Source: Lepidostoma basale
Taxonomy: Eukaryota; Arthropoda; Insecta; Trichoptera; Lepidostomatidae
Reading direction: 5' to 3'
DNA length: 64,000 nt
NCBI GenBank assembly: GCA_022606425.2
Contig: JAHDVF020000001.1
Span: 496,001 to 560,000, forward strand
The stretch's first letter is position 1. Each line of letters starts with the position of its first letter. This document shows positions 33,386 through 45,600 of this stretch, piece after piece. A program made the position numbers and the translations under genes. The notes below the pieces were generated by a model. That model made no database searches. It worked only from the letters and a program-made list of their open reading frames with translations, and was not told the origin of the DNA.

Positions 33386-34397
33386 ATGGCAGGTTGCATT
33401 TACATTGGAGAAGTCAACGAATTAGGGAGCGAGCAGTTTGTGTGGATATTTGCAAATGTTGTGGAATCTTATAAAGAAGCTGCTATAGCAGTCGCTGAAA
33501 AGATACCTTTCAAAAATGTTGGGGAGCTCAGTCGAGCCTTTTCCGACCACCTTGAAAATCTTTCTAAAGATGGTAAGTTGGTTTTATTTAATCAATGTTT
33601 CTGATAATATGACATAAAACTCATTTTTATTTAACATATGTGTCTGGCGATTTATTTAATTCAATTCGTAAATGTTGCTTTATTTTGTAAATGTTATATT
33701 TTAAACCAGAATTTCTCTATCTTGTTTACTCGGACAACTCATATTCACTAAACAAAATAAATATAATAAATGATTTGTTAATAATTATAATGTTATAATT
33801 TTGTATTAATCTTTTTACAGAAAAATTGAAAATTTTATGCTTGCACCCTGATCTAGCAGGGAGATTAGCGGACACAAATACATTAACCGAGGAGTCTACC
33901 CGTGAGCAAAAATCTGCAGAATTGAACACATTGGATCCTGAAAGAAAGGCCAAAATAAACCTGCTCAATCATAAGTAATTTCCAAGTTTAAACAAAATAT
34001 TTCTGATTTTTTTAAAAGATAGAACTATTCACTGTGTCCCGAATTATTTATGCTTCATCCAACAAGACAACTTCCATTCTTATTCATATATGTGAATCAT
34101 AGTTCTTCCCAATTTTTATATATCCTTTTTGTCTTTTATTCAATATCCCTCTCTAATTATTAAAGAATTGGTGCATTTGAATAATAAATGAAATAATGTT
34201 CTCTTATATATTTCAGCTATAGAAGCAAATTTGGATTCCCATTCGTTATATGTGCCAGAGAAAACAAAGCAAATGTGATAATGGACCAATTAGAAGTACG
34301 ATATAAAAATAGTCTGGACGAGGAGATTAATATAGGAATTAACGAAGTGAAAAAGATTACCAACCTCAGGATTTTAGATCTTGTGGTAAACTCTTAA
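33386..34397 (+). CDS. URAD: 2-oxo-4-hydroxy-4-carboxy-5-ureidoimidazoline (OHCU) decarboxylase, 3 exons
   Basis: The family catalyses the last step of urate oxidation, decarboxylating OHCU to S-allantoin. Coding exons are 33386-33572, 33821-33974 and 34217-34397 (TAA), all with GT-AG borders and phases 1 and 2, giving 173 aa, the usual family length. Exon 1 reads IGEVNELGSEQFVWIF and ends in NLSKD. Exon 2 carries HPDLAGRLAD, whose His is the catalytic residue of the family, then LTEESTREQ. Exon 3 has YRSKFGFPFVICARENK and ends EVKKITNLRILDLV, the family C-terminus. The reading frame is open upstream to an ATG at 33305. I prefer the ATG at 33386 because similarity begins just after it, and because TTTCCAAG directly before it could be a splice acceptor. 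There is no peroxisomal SKL-type end (it ends VVNS). It is tail to tail with POMP. The family call is firm; the exact start is not. Confidence 0.93.
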
Positions 34398-34399
34398 CC

Positions 34400-35177
34400 A
34401 CAAATAGTCCTCTTGTTATTTAATTTTAAGTTGGATGATAACTACACTTTTGCATTTGACTAAGTCATTTATTGTTTTAATTATATTATGAAATATTGTC
34501 ATAATTCAGTCAATATTATTGAATCTATTCAATGGTGATTTTATATTTGCGTTTAATAAATATTTTACAAACGCACACATGCCTAGTGTTATTTCAAATT
34601 AAATATTTTTCATTATCACTAATTACTATGAATAAATATACTTTGCATACAAATATCAGTATGCAGCAATTTAAAATTTTAATGTAGTTTTAAGCATTTA
34701 TGTAATATCAATATGAAATTTGTTATATTATGAAAAAATATGTTTAATTTAGTACATAACAATCTTTGACTGATTGATACTTTCCTTTCACAAAGTGATA
34801 AAATCTTCAAGGGCTATTATTGTGATTTAATTGAAAAATAATATGTTGTGAACTTTAAATAAATAGTTTTACAAATGTTTGTAATTTCATTTAAACAAAT
34901 TATCATTATGTTCGCTTTTTTATTTTTATCATACAACCTACATAATCATTATACGCTATTAAAACTTTGTTTTTTAAAGGTTTTACTTACATACTGACTT
35001 TGAAACCAGATATTATGTTTTGGGGTGCATTATGAAGATGCACATACAAACATTAGTTTGCATTTTGATAATAAACAGGTTATAATAATAAAACAAATAC
35101 ATATATCCAATTAAATTTATATTTTTTGCCAGTGCATCAAAACACATTTAGAATTAAAAAAGAACTTAATGTTAGTA
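34400..35177. other. URAD-POMP intergenic region
   Basis: 780 bp of AT-rich sequence between two convergent stop codons, so it should contain both 3' UTRs. No transposon ends were noticed. Confidence 0.45.
34555..34560 (+). terminator. candidate poly(A) signal of URAD
   Basis: AATAAA lies 158 nt downstream of the URAD stop codon, in AT-rich sequence, and is a canonical hexamer. The cleavage position is not visible. Confidence 0.5.
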
Positions 35178-37849
35178 TTACAAAAGACCAAGAGATTTCT
35201 CAACCATGGCATGAGGCTGTCCCATTTGCTCACGGAACTCTGCTGTGTTCAAGATGTCCTCAAAACCAATGTGGAGATCATCCCCTGTTAACGAGTCTCG
35301 GAGAGCGTTTGAGCTTTCCAAGAATGGTAATCTTCCAACCTGAAAATAATATAAATTATTCAGTTTAGCCCAACCAATGGTGAAAAGCTCCAAATGAAAT
35401 CGGATTAAACTGAACCCTTTGCACTCCTTAATCATTATTGTTTTACAAGCAACCAACGGCTTAATTAATTTACAAATAAATAAAACAAAATGAAGGAAAC
35501 TCCATAAAAAGCCGTATTAAGAAGGTGTAGTGTTTTATAATAATAATTATTTAATTTTTAAAAATGTGTCATATAATATCAAGTCTAGGTTGACATAGAA
35601 GTTGGTGTAAGAAATACTATGTCGAGTCACACTCGACATTGGAGTGATATGGGTTAAAATATATTTTTGAACAATCCACACATCATGGAACTGATTACAC
35701 ATTTTGGTAATACACAATGTCATATAATAAATTAAGCTTTGTGTTTTACCATTTCTAATTGATTATAGAAAGAGCTTCATTTGACCTTTATAAAAATTAA
35801 AACTAAGTTACTATGTGTATACAACTCAATATAGGTTGGTTGAGCAAAGAGAGGTAAAAATGAAATAATAAAGATCCAACTTTGTCACAATTAAAATAAC
35901 AATTACTAGAAAATCTTGTTACGGTGGTGCTTATGCCATACAAATTATAAAAACTGGGTTTAGCAATTTATTAACCTCTTTATAATTAATATCTTTTAGA
36001 ATGCAAAAGGGCACTTAATTCCTGAAAACCAGCAAAATACTAGATAACACTGAAATTTTTGAAAACTTAAAGCAAATAATTAATAACAGTTCTTACTGAT
36101 GTAACAAGTTATTTACAATGTTGATCAATGGCAGAAACCAACTTATAGTTTGTGTAGAATGCATGCGAGTTTCTGATGTTTAACACAAACCCAATAAAAT
36201 TAAGGAAAATGTGTTATATTATCAGTTAATACACTATTTTTGTTGGATCTTAGATATCGCACACCTAGATAAAGGGTAGCACAACTCGAAATAATCCAAA
36301 ATCGAGTTATTGGGATTTTCGAAATCAGCGTTGAAAACTACACAAACTACAAAGACACTTGTGTAAAAAGCCCCATCAATAAAAATGTAGTTGGCACTGT
36401 AAGTCAGCCTTTCTGAGTTGCTCCACGTACACCCCCCACCAACAACAGTAACGCATCATCAGTTACAACATATCAGCCATAGGGGAAGGTGCTGTCAATA
36501 AGCACAAAGACTGGATTTTTCGTTTTCATCATAAATAACAATATTTTTAATCAAAAAGAAATCGAGTAAAACATTTTTTGCTGTTCCTGAAAAAATAGGT
36601 ATTATGAGTTGTACTACTCTTCATCTAGGTGTGCGATATGTCTTCCACTTCACGGGTTCAATTTTAGGGAATGGTTTGCAGCAAAGTCTAAAGTCTCGTC
36701 TTCCACTGCGCTTCATCTTCTGCAGCCCTCTTCAAACTCAATTGTTCAACTTCATGTTTTATATATTCCTGTCGGGGTCACCCTCTATGATTTGTCCCCT
36801 GAACCATCCCCTCCATTATGTCATGAGACTCTTATGGCGCATTATACGGTCGATCTACCGGCATCGCCTTTCTGAAACGGTTTGACAAGTTGCCTCCCTC
36901 TTTCGATTCTGCTGAGAACCTCTATACCTATGCCTTATGAATTTGTTACAGACATACCCAAGATCCACAGAATAATGACAAACAATGCTATTTACATAGT
37001 TCTGAAAAAAAAACCTTTTGAGAAAGTTTATTAAATATTTAGAGAAAACAATGTCACCTTATTGACAGCCTTTAATTCCATGGTAAGTTTCAAGGGAGCA
37101 TGTAGGCCTTGGAAGTTGCGCAACATTGTGAGGTTCATTACATCTTGATTTTTCAGAAACTGAAATAAAAAAGAAGTGTTACAAAATGCATTTTTGATTA
37201 TAGAATTATAAAATCATTTTGAATACATCTTTAATGAAAATTACATTTCGGTTTGTCAATTAAAAAATAAATGTTAACTTGCACAGAAAATGTAATCAAT
37301 TGGAGTAAAGAAAAGCATAGTGCTGTTTTAACAATTTATTCAAGTTAGGGTGCTGTGATGATGTTTTTATTGAAAACGTAGTTATTAATTATGTCTAGCA
37401 TCAAAATGATAAAACACATCTCTGACACTATCATGAAGATTAAAAAAAAAAGTTTGAAATGTTGTTCACTTGCAGTAAAATGTAGTATATAATTAAATGC
37501 AATGAAGTGTGTTATATTAAGTTCTCATTTTATTGTTAAAAACTTTGATCTATAGTTAAACATTTAGTATAAATTATAAAAATCGCATACATTTTTCTCT
37601 GAAGCTTCCAATGGATGAGAGTTGCCTAATTTGGATCTTGTGGCAGTCAAGCCATGGCATAGTGGATCAGGAACTCCGAAAGCCCCTTCTTGTAATCCAA
37701 AGCTATCGGTACTTTCTGGTCGTACCTTTACTGACGGCAACGCGAAACTCTGGAAGAAAATTTGTATATAATGCACTGTCATGAAAATAACCTATAATAT
37801 AAAACAGGAAAATTATTATTTTATAGTGGCCAAAGTTGGGTCTCACCAT
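35178..37849 (-). CDS. POMP: Proteasome maturation protein (UMP1 family), 4 exons
   Basis: This is the chaperone of 20S proteasome assembly, degraded by the finished particle. Minus-strand exons are 37849-37847 (ATG only), 37749-37591, 37159-37058 and 35339-35178, all GT-AG and phase 0, giving 141 aa, the same length as vertebrate POMP. Exon 2 begins SFALPSVKVRPES and ends NSHPLEASEKN. Exon 3 reads MLRNFQGLHAPLKLTMELKA, the core UMP1 motif. Exon 4 reads VGRLPFLESSNALRDSL, then GFEDILNT, and ends MVEKSLGLL. These match the family in order and spacing. Exon 1 is unusual: the start codon is followed at once by a GTGAGA donor, and splicing restores M-SFALPS. Intron 3 (about 1.7 kb) holds a decayed LINE tail. 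The gene is head to head with the CNBD2-like gene and tail to tail with URAD. Confidence 0.95.
36600..36960 (-). mobile_element. decayed LINE tail inside POMP intron 3
   Basis: The minus strand reads pieces resembling the C-terminal tail of LINE ORF2 (RQEYIKHEVEQLSLKRAAED, then EAQWKTRL) with stops between them. Open frames on the plus strand here are shadows. A 15-bp segment (ATCTAGGTGTGCGAT, about 36623) recurs inverted near 36255. The family is not assigned. Confidence 0.35.
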
Positions 37850-38261
37850 TTTAGAAAGGTTTTATTTTTCTGAACCGAATAATAGGAAAAAAATCGCTAT
37901 TCAAGCGAGAAAAAATATTTATTGTTCAAAATATCACCGTAAAATACAAGCGAAACAAAATTCAAAGACGCGCACTCGACGACAAAAATGACAATGTCAA
38001 AAATGTCCATAGACACAAATATTTTAAAAAATCCCTTGGTACATATTTACATGTTCAATTATCATTCCTAACAATAGGATAAGCAATGATTTCTACTGTT
38101 CTAGGTATTTGCTTATCTAAATACAAAAGTGGGTTCCAAAATTAAATATGAATGAAAAATTAACAAAGATTTCAATGCCGTTTACTTCAAAATAATTTAT
38201 ACTAATATTTCTATTGAATTACGTGAAATTCATAAAATTGTGAAAATACGAAATATAAAAA
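37850..38261. promoter_or_regulatory. shared upstream region of POMP and the CNBD2-like gene
   Basis: The 412 bp between the two divergent start codons must contain both 5' UTRs and the promoters, or one bidirectional promoter, unless either gene has further upstream non-coding exons. No TATA box or Inr element stands out. The layout is seen directly; the promoter function is inferred. Confidence 0.45.
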
Positions 38262-41200
38262 ATGAATCGAAAGAGTGCAATAGTAAGTACAAATCAAAAC
38301 AATGTTCACGATGGTTTCTTTTTTGGAAACCAATTAGTTATACATAATATAAACCAAAAACGAAACAGGCAAAAATAATTTAAGATTAACATTTTATTAA
38401 ATATGAATTAATCTAAAATTCGAATTATATTTTAGGACCCCGAAGAGTTGGAGCGGAGGAAGTTTCGTGCCATGTGCAGATTTCGAGCTTTAGGAAGACT
38501 TGTTGTAGAAAATTTAGGATGGATGTCGGAAGGTATAATCACAAACGAAATACCAGCAGGAAATGTCCGAGAGAGCATTATAAAAACATACGAAGAAATG
38601 TCTAAAAGAAAAAAAATTCTGAGTTTGTCGGTATCCATTTGATTTATAAACAAAACTTAAAATATTTTCATGAAAATTAATAACAATTAGAAGTAAAAAT
38701 TTCCTTAATATATAAATCACAATATTCCAGGATAAAGCCCTTTTGTGCAAGCCAATTGATTGGAGGACAGATGAGGAGAAGAGTTATTTATATCGGATCA
38801 TTGGAGGATTAAAATGTTTTCGACGCTACCCAAAGGTGTGTCTAATATTAATTAAAAAACTTATGTTTTTATTAAACTTAAAATGAGAATGAAATTATCT
38901 GCATTATTTAAAAAAAGATTTCTGAAATGACAAAGAGGGGTTAAGTAGATTAAAAAAGTGTTTTGTGAGTTTTAAAAATAGGGATAATTAATTTAGATTT
39001 GATTTCCGTAATGATTATTTTCGCAATTATAATTTTCGTATACATATTTTTAATGAATTGACCACTCTGATTAATTTTTTTTTATTCAATCTAAAAATTG
39101 TACATTCGTATCTGTCAACTCTTGGATGTAGGCCTCCTCTATCTACTTCCATGTCTGTCGATCCTGGGCATCAAGCATCCATGTCATATCGGCGGTATCT
39201 TTAATGTCTTCCCTCTATTGAAGTTGGAGACGTCTTGGGTGTCGGGTCATAGTTCAAGGACACCAGCAAAAGAGGTGCTTTGTCCGTCTACCGCTAGCGC
39301 GAGCGACATTTTAGTGCTGCCACTCTTTCATGATGTCCAACATTCATTTTCTGGCTCTTACAGTGTTGTTTATTACCCTGTCCACTATACTGATCTCCAA
39401 CATTGCTCTTTTCATACCTCTTTAGACCGTTCTTATGTTGTTTGCTCTTTTCTGAGACAATGTGATTGTTTCAAATCCATAAGTTAACACTGGTAGGACG
39501 CAGCAGTCAAACACTTTCCGTTTCAGGTTTTTTAAAAGTAAAACTTCACTTGCATAAGTTTTATTGCTGGTGGTTGCTTCACTTAGTTTAAAATATAAAA
39601 GAGGTGGAGGATATATTTTATAATGAAAAGAGTGGTGTTCACTCAAAATATAATATATATTTATTTTATACATAAATAATAAAAAAAACACTGAAATGAA
39701 GATCAGCAGCAAAGTAAAGATCTATAAAACTTGTGTGCGACCCACCATGACATATGGGATTGAATGCAGGGTGGACAACACAATTATAAAAAACACGCTC
39801 AGAGTGTCAGAAATAAGACATTCTGAAGCATATCTGGTAAGACAATGCGTCACCGAATAAAGAATACAAGAATAAGGTAAAAATATGCTTAAAGATGTTG
39901 TTAGATGGGGGAGGCAATGGAGAAGACATTAGAAAGCACCCGTAAGAAGAATGGACTCTTCTAGACTCCCTTACATTGTGTTGCATGACCAACCCCAAGG
40001 TAAAGGACCCCTGGGAATCGACTTCACAGAAAGTCAATCCGCCTTGGAAAACCAGGCACAAGGTTAAGGAAAATAAGTTCATACATATAATTATCACTTA
40101 AAATCGATTTTTTTATCTTTATATTCATCAGGGTGATAACTTTAGTAATGGTTTTTTCTTAAAACAGTCTCTCAATATCGCCAAATATTTCAAGGAATAA
40201 GGAAATAATTTACAAATTCTCAATATTAATATTGTTTATTTGATTATTAAAATTCAGAAGTTCAAAAGTTATTTGTCCTTATTGCTTAGAGAGTGCGTCG
40301 TTGTTTGGCTGCTGTTTCGTACTTCAAGTATTATGGACCTGACAGAGTTGTAATAAAGGAGGGTCACATGCCCCAAGCGATGTATTTTGTGGTCAACGGT
40401 GAGCTGAAGGAAACCCAGAAGACCTACGACATTGTGAGCCAGTCGTGGGAGCAAGCAGAAGCTGGGAAACTGATCACCGGAGATGTTTTTGGTCACGATT
40501 CACTCCTACACAATATACCGAGGCCAAAAACGTGTGTAACTCTTGGTAAGTAAAAACATTAACATCATCATTAATTGTTATAGATTTATTCATCATTGTC
40601 AAAGAAAATTGTTATATCTAAAGCCATTTTCATAGTTATCTGATCACATTTCACTTGTGTGTTAAATATTTATATTAATGTATTACAAAATAAAAGCTTT
40701 GGCAGTTTCATGATGTGTGTTAAATATTTATATTAATGTATTACAAAATAAAAGCTTTGGCAGTTTCATGATGTGTCTATCACCAGATGAAAAATCTAAT
40801 ACAAATAAAATGTCTATAATAATGTGCTACATGAAGATGTAGTTTGGTTATAATTAAAAAAAAAATAATAATAACTATAAAATCTGAATATTAAAAAAAT
40901 ACATAATGTTAAGAAATTTGGAATCAAAACCTCTTCTGGCTTACAGAGGTTCAGCTCTTGTGGCTATTCCTCTTATGTCTGGTGGGAACATTGTTGTAAG
41001 GTAATTTGGAGGGTTGTTGGTTTATGCGGGGGCATGATTACTTAGATTTGGGGGTTTCGATTCAAAATTTCTTACGTAAGCCGGGCTTCTGGGCTTCTAT
41101 GGGAGTACCGCCACTGGTTAAGAATAATATGTTAAGTACGATATTGTACTTTCAATTTGGTATTGTAATTAAAATAAACGTAATTAAGTATTTGACAATT

Positions 41201-42966
41201 AAAATTGATTATTGGAAATTTAAAATGTATGATTTAAAAACAAAGTAATATTAAAAGAGAGAGATATATAGAATGTGAAGGGGAAAAACCAACTTTCATA
41301 TTTAATTTATGAAGTAATTTATTTTCTTAGCAGAATGTGTTGATATTATGGAAGAGGGAGTATTGATCAAACATAATATATGTTTATCGAATACCGGGTA
41401 GTTACCAAACTGTTGATCTGGAGTAGGTACTTACTAAATACCAAGTTGCACTGCAGTTGGCTGTGGACTCCTGTGCGTCATGAAGGAAGACTTTGGTAAT
41501 GTCTTGCAGTCTACAATACAAAGCCAATGGGATGAAATCAAGGCGGCCATGTATAGATTCACCTATTTCTCCACATTTAGTGAGGTGAATATATACTGTT
41601 GCAACTTCTACAATAGTAATCTTTATACGTTAACCAACAGATTACACTTAAAAACAAATTTAATTGTTTATTTACTTGTGCATTTAGTTTTCACAGTTAA
41701 ATTTTGAGATTTAATAAATTTATATATTATTCAGAAAACATTCAGATATGTGCTCAAATAATGATGGCGTTTATCTAACTTAATTTCATAACATTTTGCC
41801 ATTTCAGATCGCGATCCGGGAGGGATGTATGCTGGCTAAGATAAAATCATTTAAACCAGATGAAACCATTCTCGGGGATGGAAAAGGAGTCCCAAATTTT
41901 GCATATTTTATTCTATCGGGTCAGTGCAAAGTTATTGAAACTCTTCTAGTAACAGTTAAAAAACAAGGCAGGAAGACCTTCTACAATTTATATACTCCTA
42001 AGGTATTACAGAAAGCAATTAGTCATTTTGTTCATTGAAGAGTAATTTAATGTTGGTATTGTATATTGCATTTAATTTTAGGAACCTGTGGCGGCAAAGA
42101 ATATTATTTTAGATGTTATTAAAATTGAAAGTGAAGTTGTGAAGGAAGAACAATTAGATTCTGATGAAAAGAGAATGAATCAGGATATACCATCACAAGG
42201 TTTAGAAAAAAATGAATCTCGAGAAGATTCTGTTATAGAAAAATCTAATGTGGAGATAATTGTAACAAACGCATCGATTGATATTATTGAAACTACGCAG
42301 AGTGTCACTGAAATTGATCCAACGAAACCTGATGAAATGGTTATTGAGAACAATCAATTTATAAATAAACAAGACAGTATAATAGATTTGCAAAAAGAAA
42401 ACATGACCAAAGACTGGGATGAGGTGTCCCTCATGTCATCCCGGTCAAGCAGAAAAACAATATTGTCATCAAAGGACTCCTCGGCGAACATCTCTAATAA
42501 GCAATCGAGCACCAGATGTTTTGAGAACCTTCCCAAAAATGTTAAAGTGTACTTCATGCAGGTTTGTCTCATGAATGCAGGGGGATGCTTTGGACTCGGA
42601 GAAACAATGAAGAACAGAAGAACCATCGCCGTCTCCGAGGTCACCTGTCTGCTGCTCCCCACACACTGGCTGTGGCAGTGGAACCCTGCGAATATCTGGT
42701 CTAGGATTAAACATTTCTTGGATCGCAAAATTCCTTCGACTGAAAAAGTGTTTGCAGATTTTCAACTGGATCAACAGTGGAGTAACTACAAGGATGCTAT
42801 GATCAAGGACGTGTTTCAAAACAAAAAAGCCATCAATCCAACCTCCGTGCATGACGTGCCATATTCTGTGCGAATTGATCAGAATTTTGATTTTGAGAAA
42901 TGTGTTGGAAAAATAAAAAGTATGCAAAAAAAGATTGATCTTTCAGATTGTAAGTGCAAAAATTAA
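38262..42966 (+). CDS. Cyclic nucleotide-binding domain protein, CNBD2-like, 7 exons
   Basis: Probable cyclic-nucleotide-binding regulatory protein. Exons: 38262-38282, 38436-38630, 38731-38835, 40290-40545, 41457-41584, 41808-42002 and 42082-42966. All have GT-AG borders and a continuous frame, giving 594 aa. The N-terminal part reads RKFRAMCRFRALGRLVVENL. Exon 3 has KSYLYRIIGGLKCFRRYPK. Exon 4 carries the first binding domain (YFKYYGPDRVVIKEGHMPQA, MYFVVNGELK, TGDVFGHDSLL). Exons 5-6 hold a second one (FTYFSTFSE, FKPDETILGDGKG, AYFILSGQCKVI), which is completed in exon 7 (GGCFGLGETMKNRRTIAVS). About 140 acidic and Ser/Thr-rich residues (42088-42520) split this second domain. The usual phosphate-binding Arg-Ala pair is not seen in either domain, so ligand binding is uncertain. 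Exon 1 (7 codons) rests on splice signals only. Confidence 0.85.
39110..39600 (-). mobile_element. decayed BovB/RTE-type LINE 3' end
   Basis: The minus strand reads KRKVFDCCVLPVLTYGFET and then, across frameshifts, RVNNTVRARKW, TWMLDAQDRQTWK and EEAYIQEL, the C-terminal tail of this LINE group. It lies in CNBD2-like intron 3. Confidence 0.65.
39690..39865 (+). mobile_element. LINE tail fragment, TCVRPTMTYGIE type
   Basis: The plus strand reads KISSKVKIYKTCVRPTMTYG followed by IECR. This matches the 19.4-kb element, whose frame has RIYKTCVRPIMTYAVETRA. It abuts the opposite-strand LINE tail at 39110-39600. Confidence 0.6.
40656..40771. repeat. 58-bp tandem duplication in a CNBD2-like intron
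   Basis: Two essentially identical copies of a 58-bp unit beginning TGTGTGTTAAATATT lie head to tail (40656 and 40714) and run on for a few bases of a third. It lies between exons 4 and 5 and is non-coding. Confidence 0.9.
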
Positions 42967-43019
42967 ATAATTGTCACTGACAGCGATCATATATGATTAA
43001 AAAAAATCTATTTTCAACA

Positions 43020-43025
43020 AATAAA
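43020..43025 (+). terminator. candidate poly(A) signal of the CNBD2-like gene
   Basis: AATAAA lies 54 nt after the stop codon. An RTE insertion begins about 25 bp further on, in the zone where cleavage would be expected. Confidence 0.5.
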
Positions 43026-43058
43026 TACCACGTCTTTTTTATTGTTATAATTGATTGA

Positions 43059-43260
43059 GGCAGATCGAGGAAAACATGGCATAACCAAACTAATCAAATT
43101 TTAAAGGTTGGTCATGTTAGAAGTCGGGAGAACCGATGTGCGTGTATGACTCGCTGTATGAATGTGGAGGAAGCTAGAGAGGTGTGCCAGGATAGAGTAG
43201 TGTGGCGGTCCATTCTTTCTGCCTACCCCCACGGAGAAATGGTGTGATGGTTTGTTGATG
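43059..43260 (+). mobile_element. RTE-like 3' end next to the CNBD2-like poly(A) region
   Basis: GGCAGATCGAGGAAAACATGG to ATGGTGTGATGGTTTGTTGATG. TTGATTGA occurs at 43051-43058 and 43261-43268 as the target duplication. It starts 93 bp after the CNBD2-like stop codon. Confidence 0.9.
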
Positions 43261-43356
43261 TTGATTGATGAACAAACATAATATTTTATTTACTTTATAC
43301 TAGGAATTCTAAATGGAATAATTATTTTTTCCTAAATTACTTATTATTTTTAAATA

Positions 43357-43682
43357 CAGTAGAACATTGTTTATTCGGATGTCAGTTAACCGGAACATCA
43401 ATTATCCGGACAAGCCGAGATGATGAGGCGCAAAAAAAAAGACGAGGAAATCTTGTTAAAAAAAACTTATTATTTTTCCAGTACTGTAGAGTAATAAAAG
43501 CCTTTTTATGTACATGCACTACATATGTACATACTTGTTTTTGCAGTAAAATTTGTAATTTCATAATCAATAAATGAGCCGAGGAAAAAAAATCGATTTA
43601 CACCTTATTTTACTAAAAGAATTAGCCTGTTTGATTATCTGGAAAAACCGGTATCCAGAACACCCTAAACGACATTCTACTG
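43357..43682. mobile_element. pogo-like MITE (CAGTAGAAC ends)
   Basis: Ends CAGTAGAACATTGTTTATTC and CTAAACGACATTCTACTG. The inside has AACCGG and TATCCGGA words. TA on the left is matched by CA on the right. A partial copy lies at 10473-10545. Confidence 0.78.
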
Positions 43683-45065
43683 CATATGTATTTACGGCTT
43701 CGGATGATAAAAAAACAAGATGTTTTTTATGCATATTTTAATATGAAATATTTACAGGGCTTAATATTATTTTAATTTAAAAACTTATAAACATTCCTAC
43801 TTTCTAAAAGTACACTACTATATACAGAATGCAACACGGAGAATGATAATTATATAATTTAAAAAAATGCTAATAACAATATTAAAAATTCTTATTAAAT
43901 ACCCTTATATTTTAATTGAACGTGACATCTTTATTCAACCCTTAAAAATACCGTAGCCAAGTAATTTTATCTAAATGGCGCATAACTTAGTACCATTTAG
44001 GCCTCAGTTCTGACGAAATCTTCAGTGGAATAACACAGATCCAAAACGTTATTATTTATGTTTGATTCCATCAAAAAGATTTCTAAATAATTTTTCAAAT
44101 TATTTCAATTCTTCCATGCAACGCTTCTGCTAGTTGTAAATTCACTTTTTTATGCATAACTAAGGTAAGTACATAATATTCTTTTCTAATATGGCAACTT
44201 CGAAATAAACTTAAGCTAATGCTATCGCAATAAAAATTATCTATAACTAGGAGTAAACATAATAAACTTTTTTTTTATATCAGATTGTATCAGATTGCTC
44301 ATGTCTAGTGGCTGAATAGAAATAAACATGCATGAAAAAAACATTATAAAAAACATAAAAAACGTTCTTCTGCAGAACCTATGTGAAATTTTTTTAAAAT
44401 GAGAATTTCAGAATTCTTTAACACATTTATTCGCATTTAAAATAGGTGTTATTAATAAATAAAATTCTAGGGTTTATTTCATTTCACTCAGATAGCATAC
44501 GTTACCACAAGCAATCTCAAAAATGCAATAAAAATATGGTTTGTATTCTGATGCAGCTGTCAAACTTAACAGTATATTATAATAAGCCATATTCATAAAA
44601 CAATCCACATGGATTGAATGTTTGCCTAATATTTAATTCGATTCACTATACAATAAGCGAGTTAATATATTATTTATGATAAATATATACACACAAAAAT
44701 TGCAACTGAATAATTTAATACTAACTTTACCTATTCTGACACAATTATTTTCCTCTGATGAAAAATAAAAAGTTCTTCCAAGTTAGGGCTTTTGTAATCC
44801 TTATCTTTTAAATTGGTAACTACCCACATTATCAATTAATTGTTACTCAGAAAACAGTAGGTTACATGTCCATTACGAAGGTACCTTTTTGTAAATATCA
44901 CTATCGTGTAACTGAGATCCTTTAAGGATATTTGCCTTTTCAAGAAAAGTGTCTCTACAGGCAGTCCTCCAAATGTGGATACAAATTAATCAATTAGTTT
45001 TCTTTGGTCGATTCATTTGTAAATATTCATGTTTCTCCATGAACTTTGCTAAGACAAAGGAAATA
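43683..45065. other. no gene seen
   Basis: 1.4 kb of AT-rich intergenic sequence between the CNBD2-like gene and Pvr, without clear repeats or coding similarity. Confidence 0.4.
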
Positions 45066-45598
45066 CAGTAAAACCCCTATTTTACGTTTTTTAAGGGATT
45101 GAGAAAAAAAAAACGTAAATGGGGGTATTGAAAAAAACATTAAAGTATTTTTTTTAATCACGTAGATTAGTTCTCAAAAAACCAAATGAAACCGATGAAA
45201 AAAGGAATAAAGTATTGAAATTAACTTAACGAATAAAACAAAACAAAAAACGTAAAAACTGTATGTAAATGATGATCCCGAATAATGTCAGAAAGAACGA
45301 AGCGTTACAAATCGAGTCGAGAACTGAATGACTGATGTTAAATATCGGCCAATCACCACGTTACGCGCCGTATGCCGACCAATCACGTCGCTCGCCGACC
45401 AATCACGTTTCTACTGCGCCGACTAATTCTCAAGCGCACGTAACTCGCTTATATTTTTTAATATTTTCGACATTAATTGCAAGGAAAATAAACGTAAAAG
45501 CGAGTAAAAAATGTACTAAAATATATTGGCACTGAAAAAATTAAATGCAATTGGCGGGAAAACGTTAAATATGGGAATGTAAAATCCGGGTTTCACTG
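45066..45598. mobile_element. pogo-like MITE with exact TA duplication
   Basis: Ends CAGTAAAACCCCTATTTTAC and GTAAAATCCGGGTTTCACTG, flanked by TA at 45064-45065 and 45599-45600. 533 bp. The inside has direct repeats of GACCAATCACG (near 45346-45410). Confidence 0.85.
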
Positions 45599-45600
45599 TA

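Noticed and set aside
35619..35639. Perfect 9-bp hairpin (ATGTCGAGT/ACTCGACAT) as a regulatory site
   Set aside because: It is isolated, in POMP 3' flank/intron territory, with no second copy or known function.
42469..42927. 152-codon minus-strand open frame
   Set aside because: Antisense to the coding last exon of the CNBD2-like gene.
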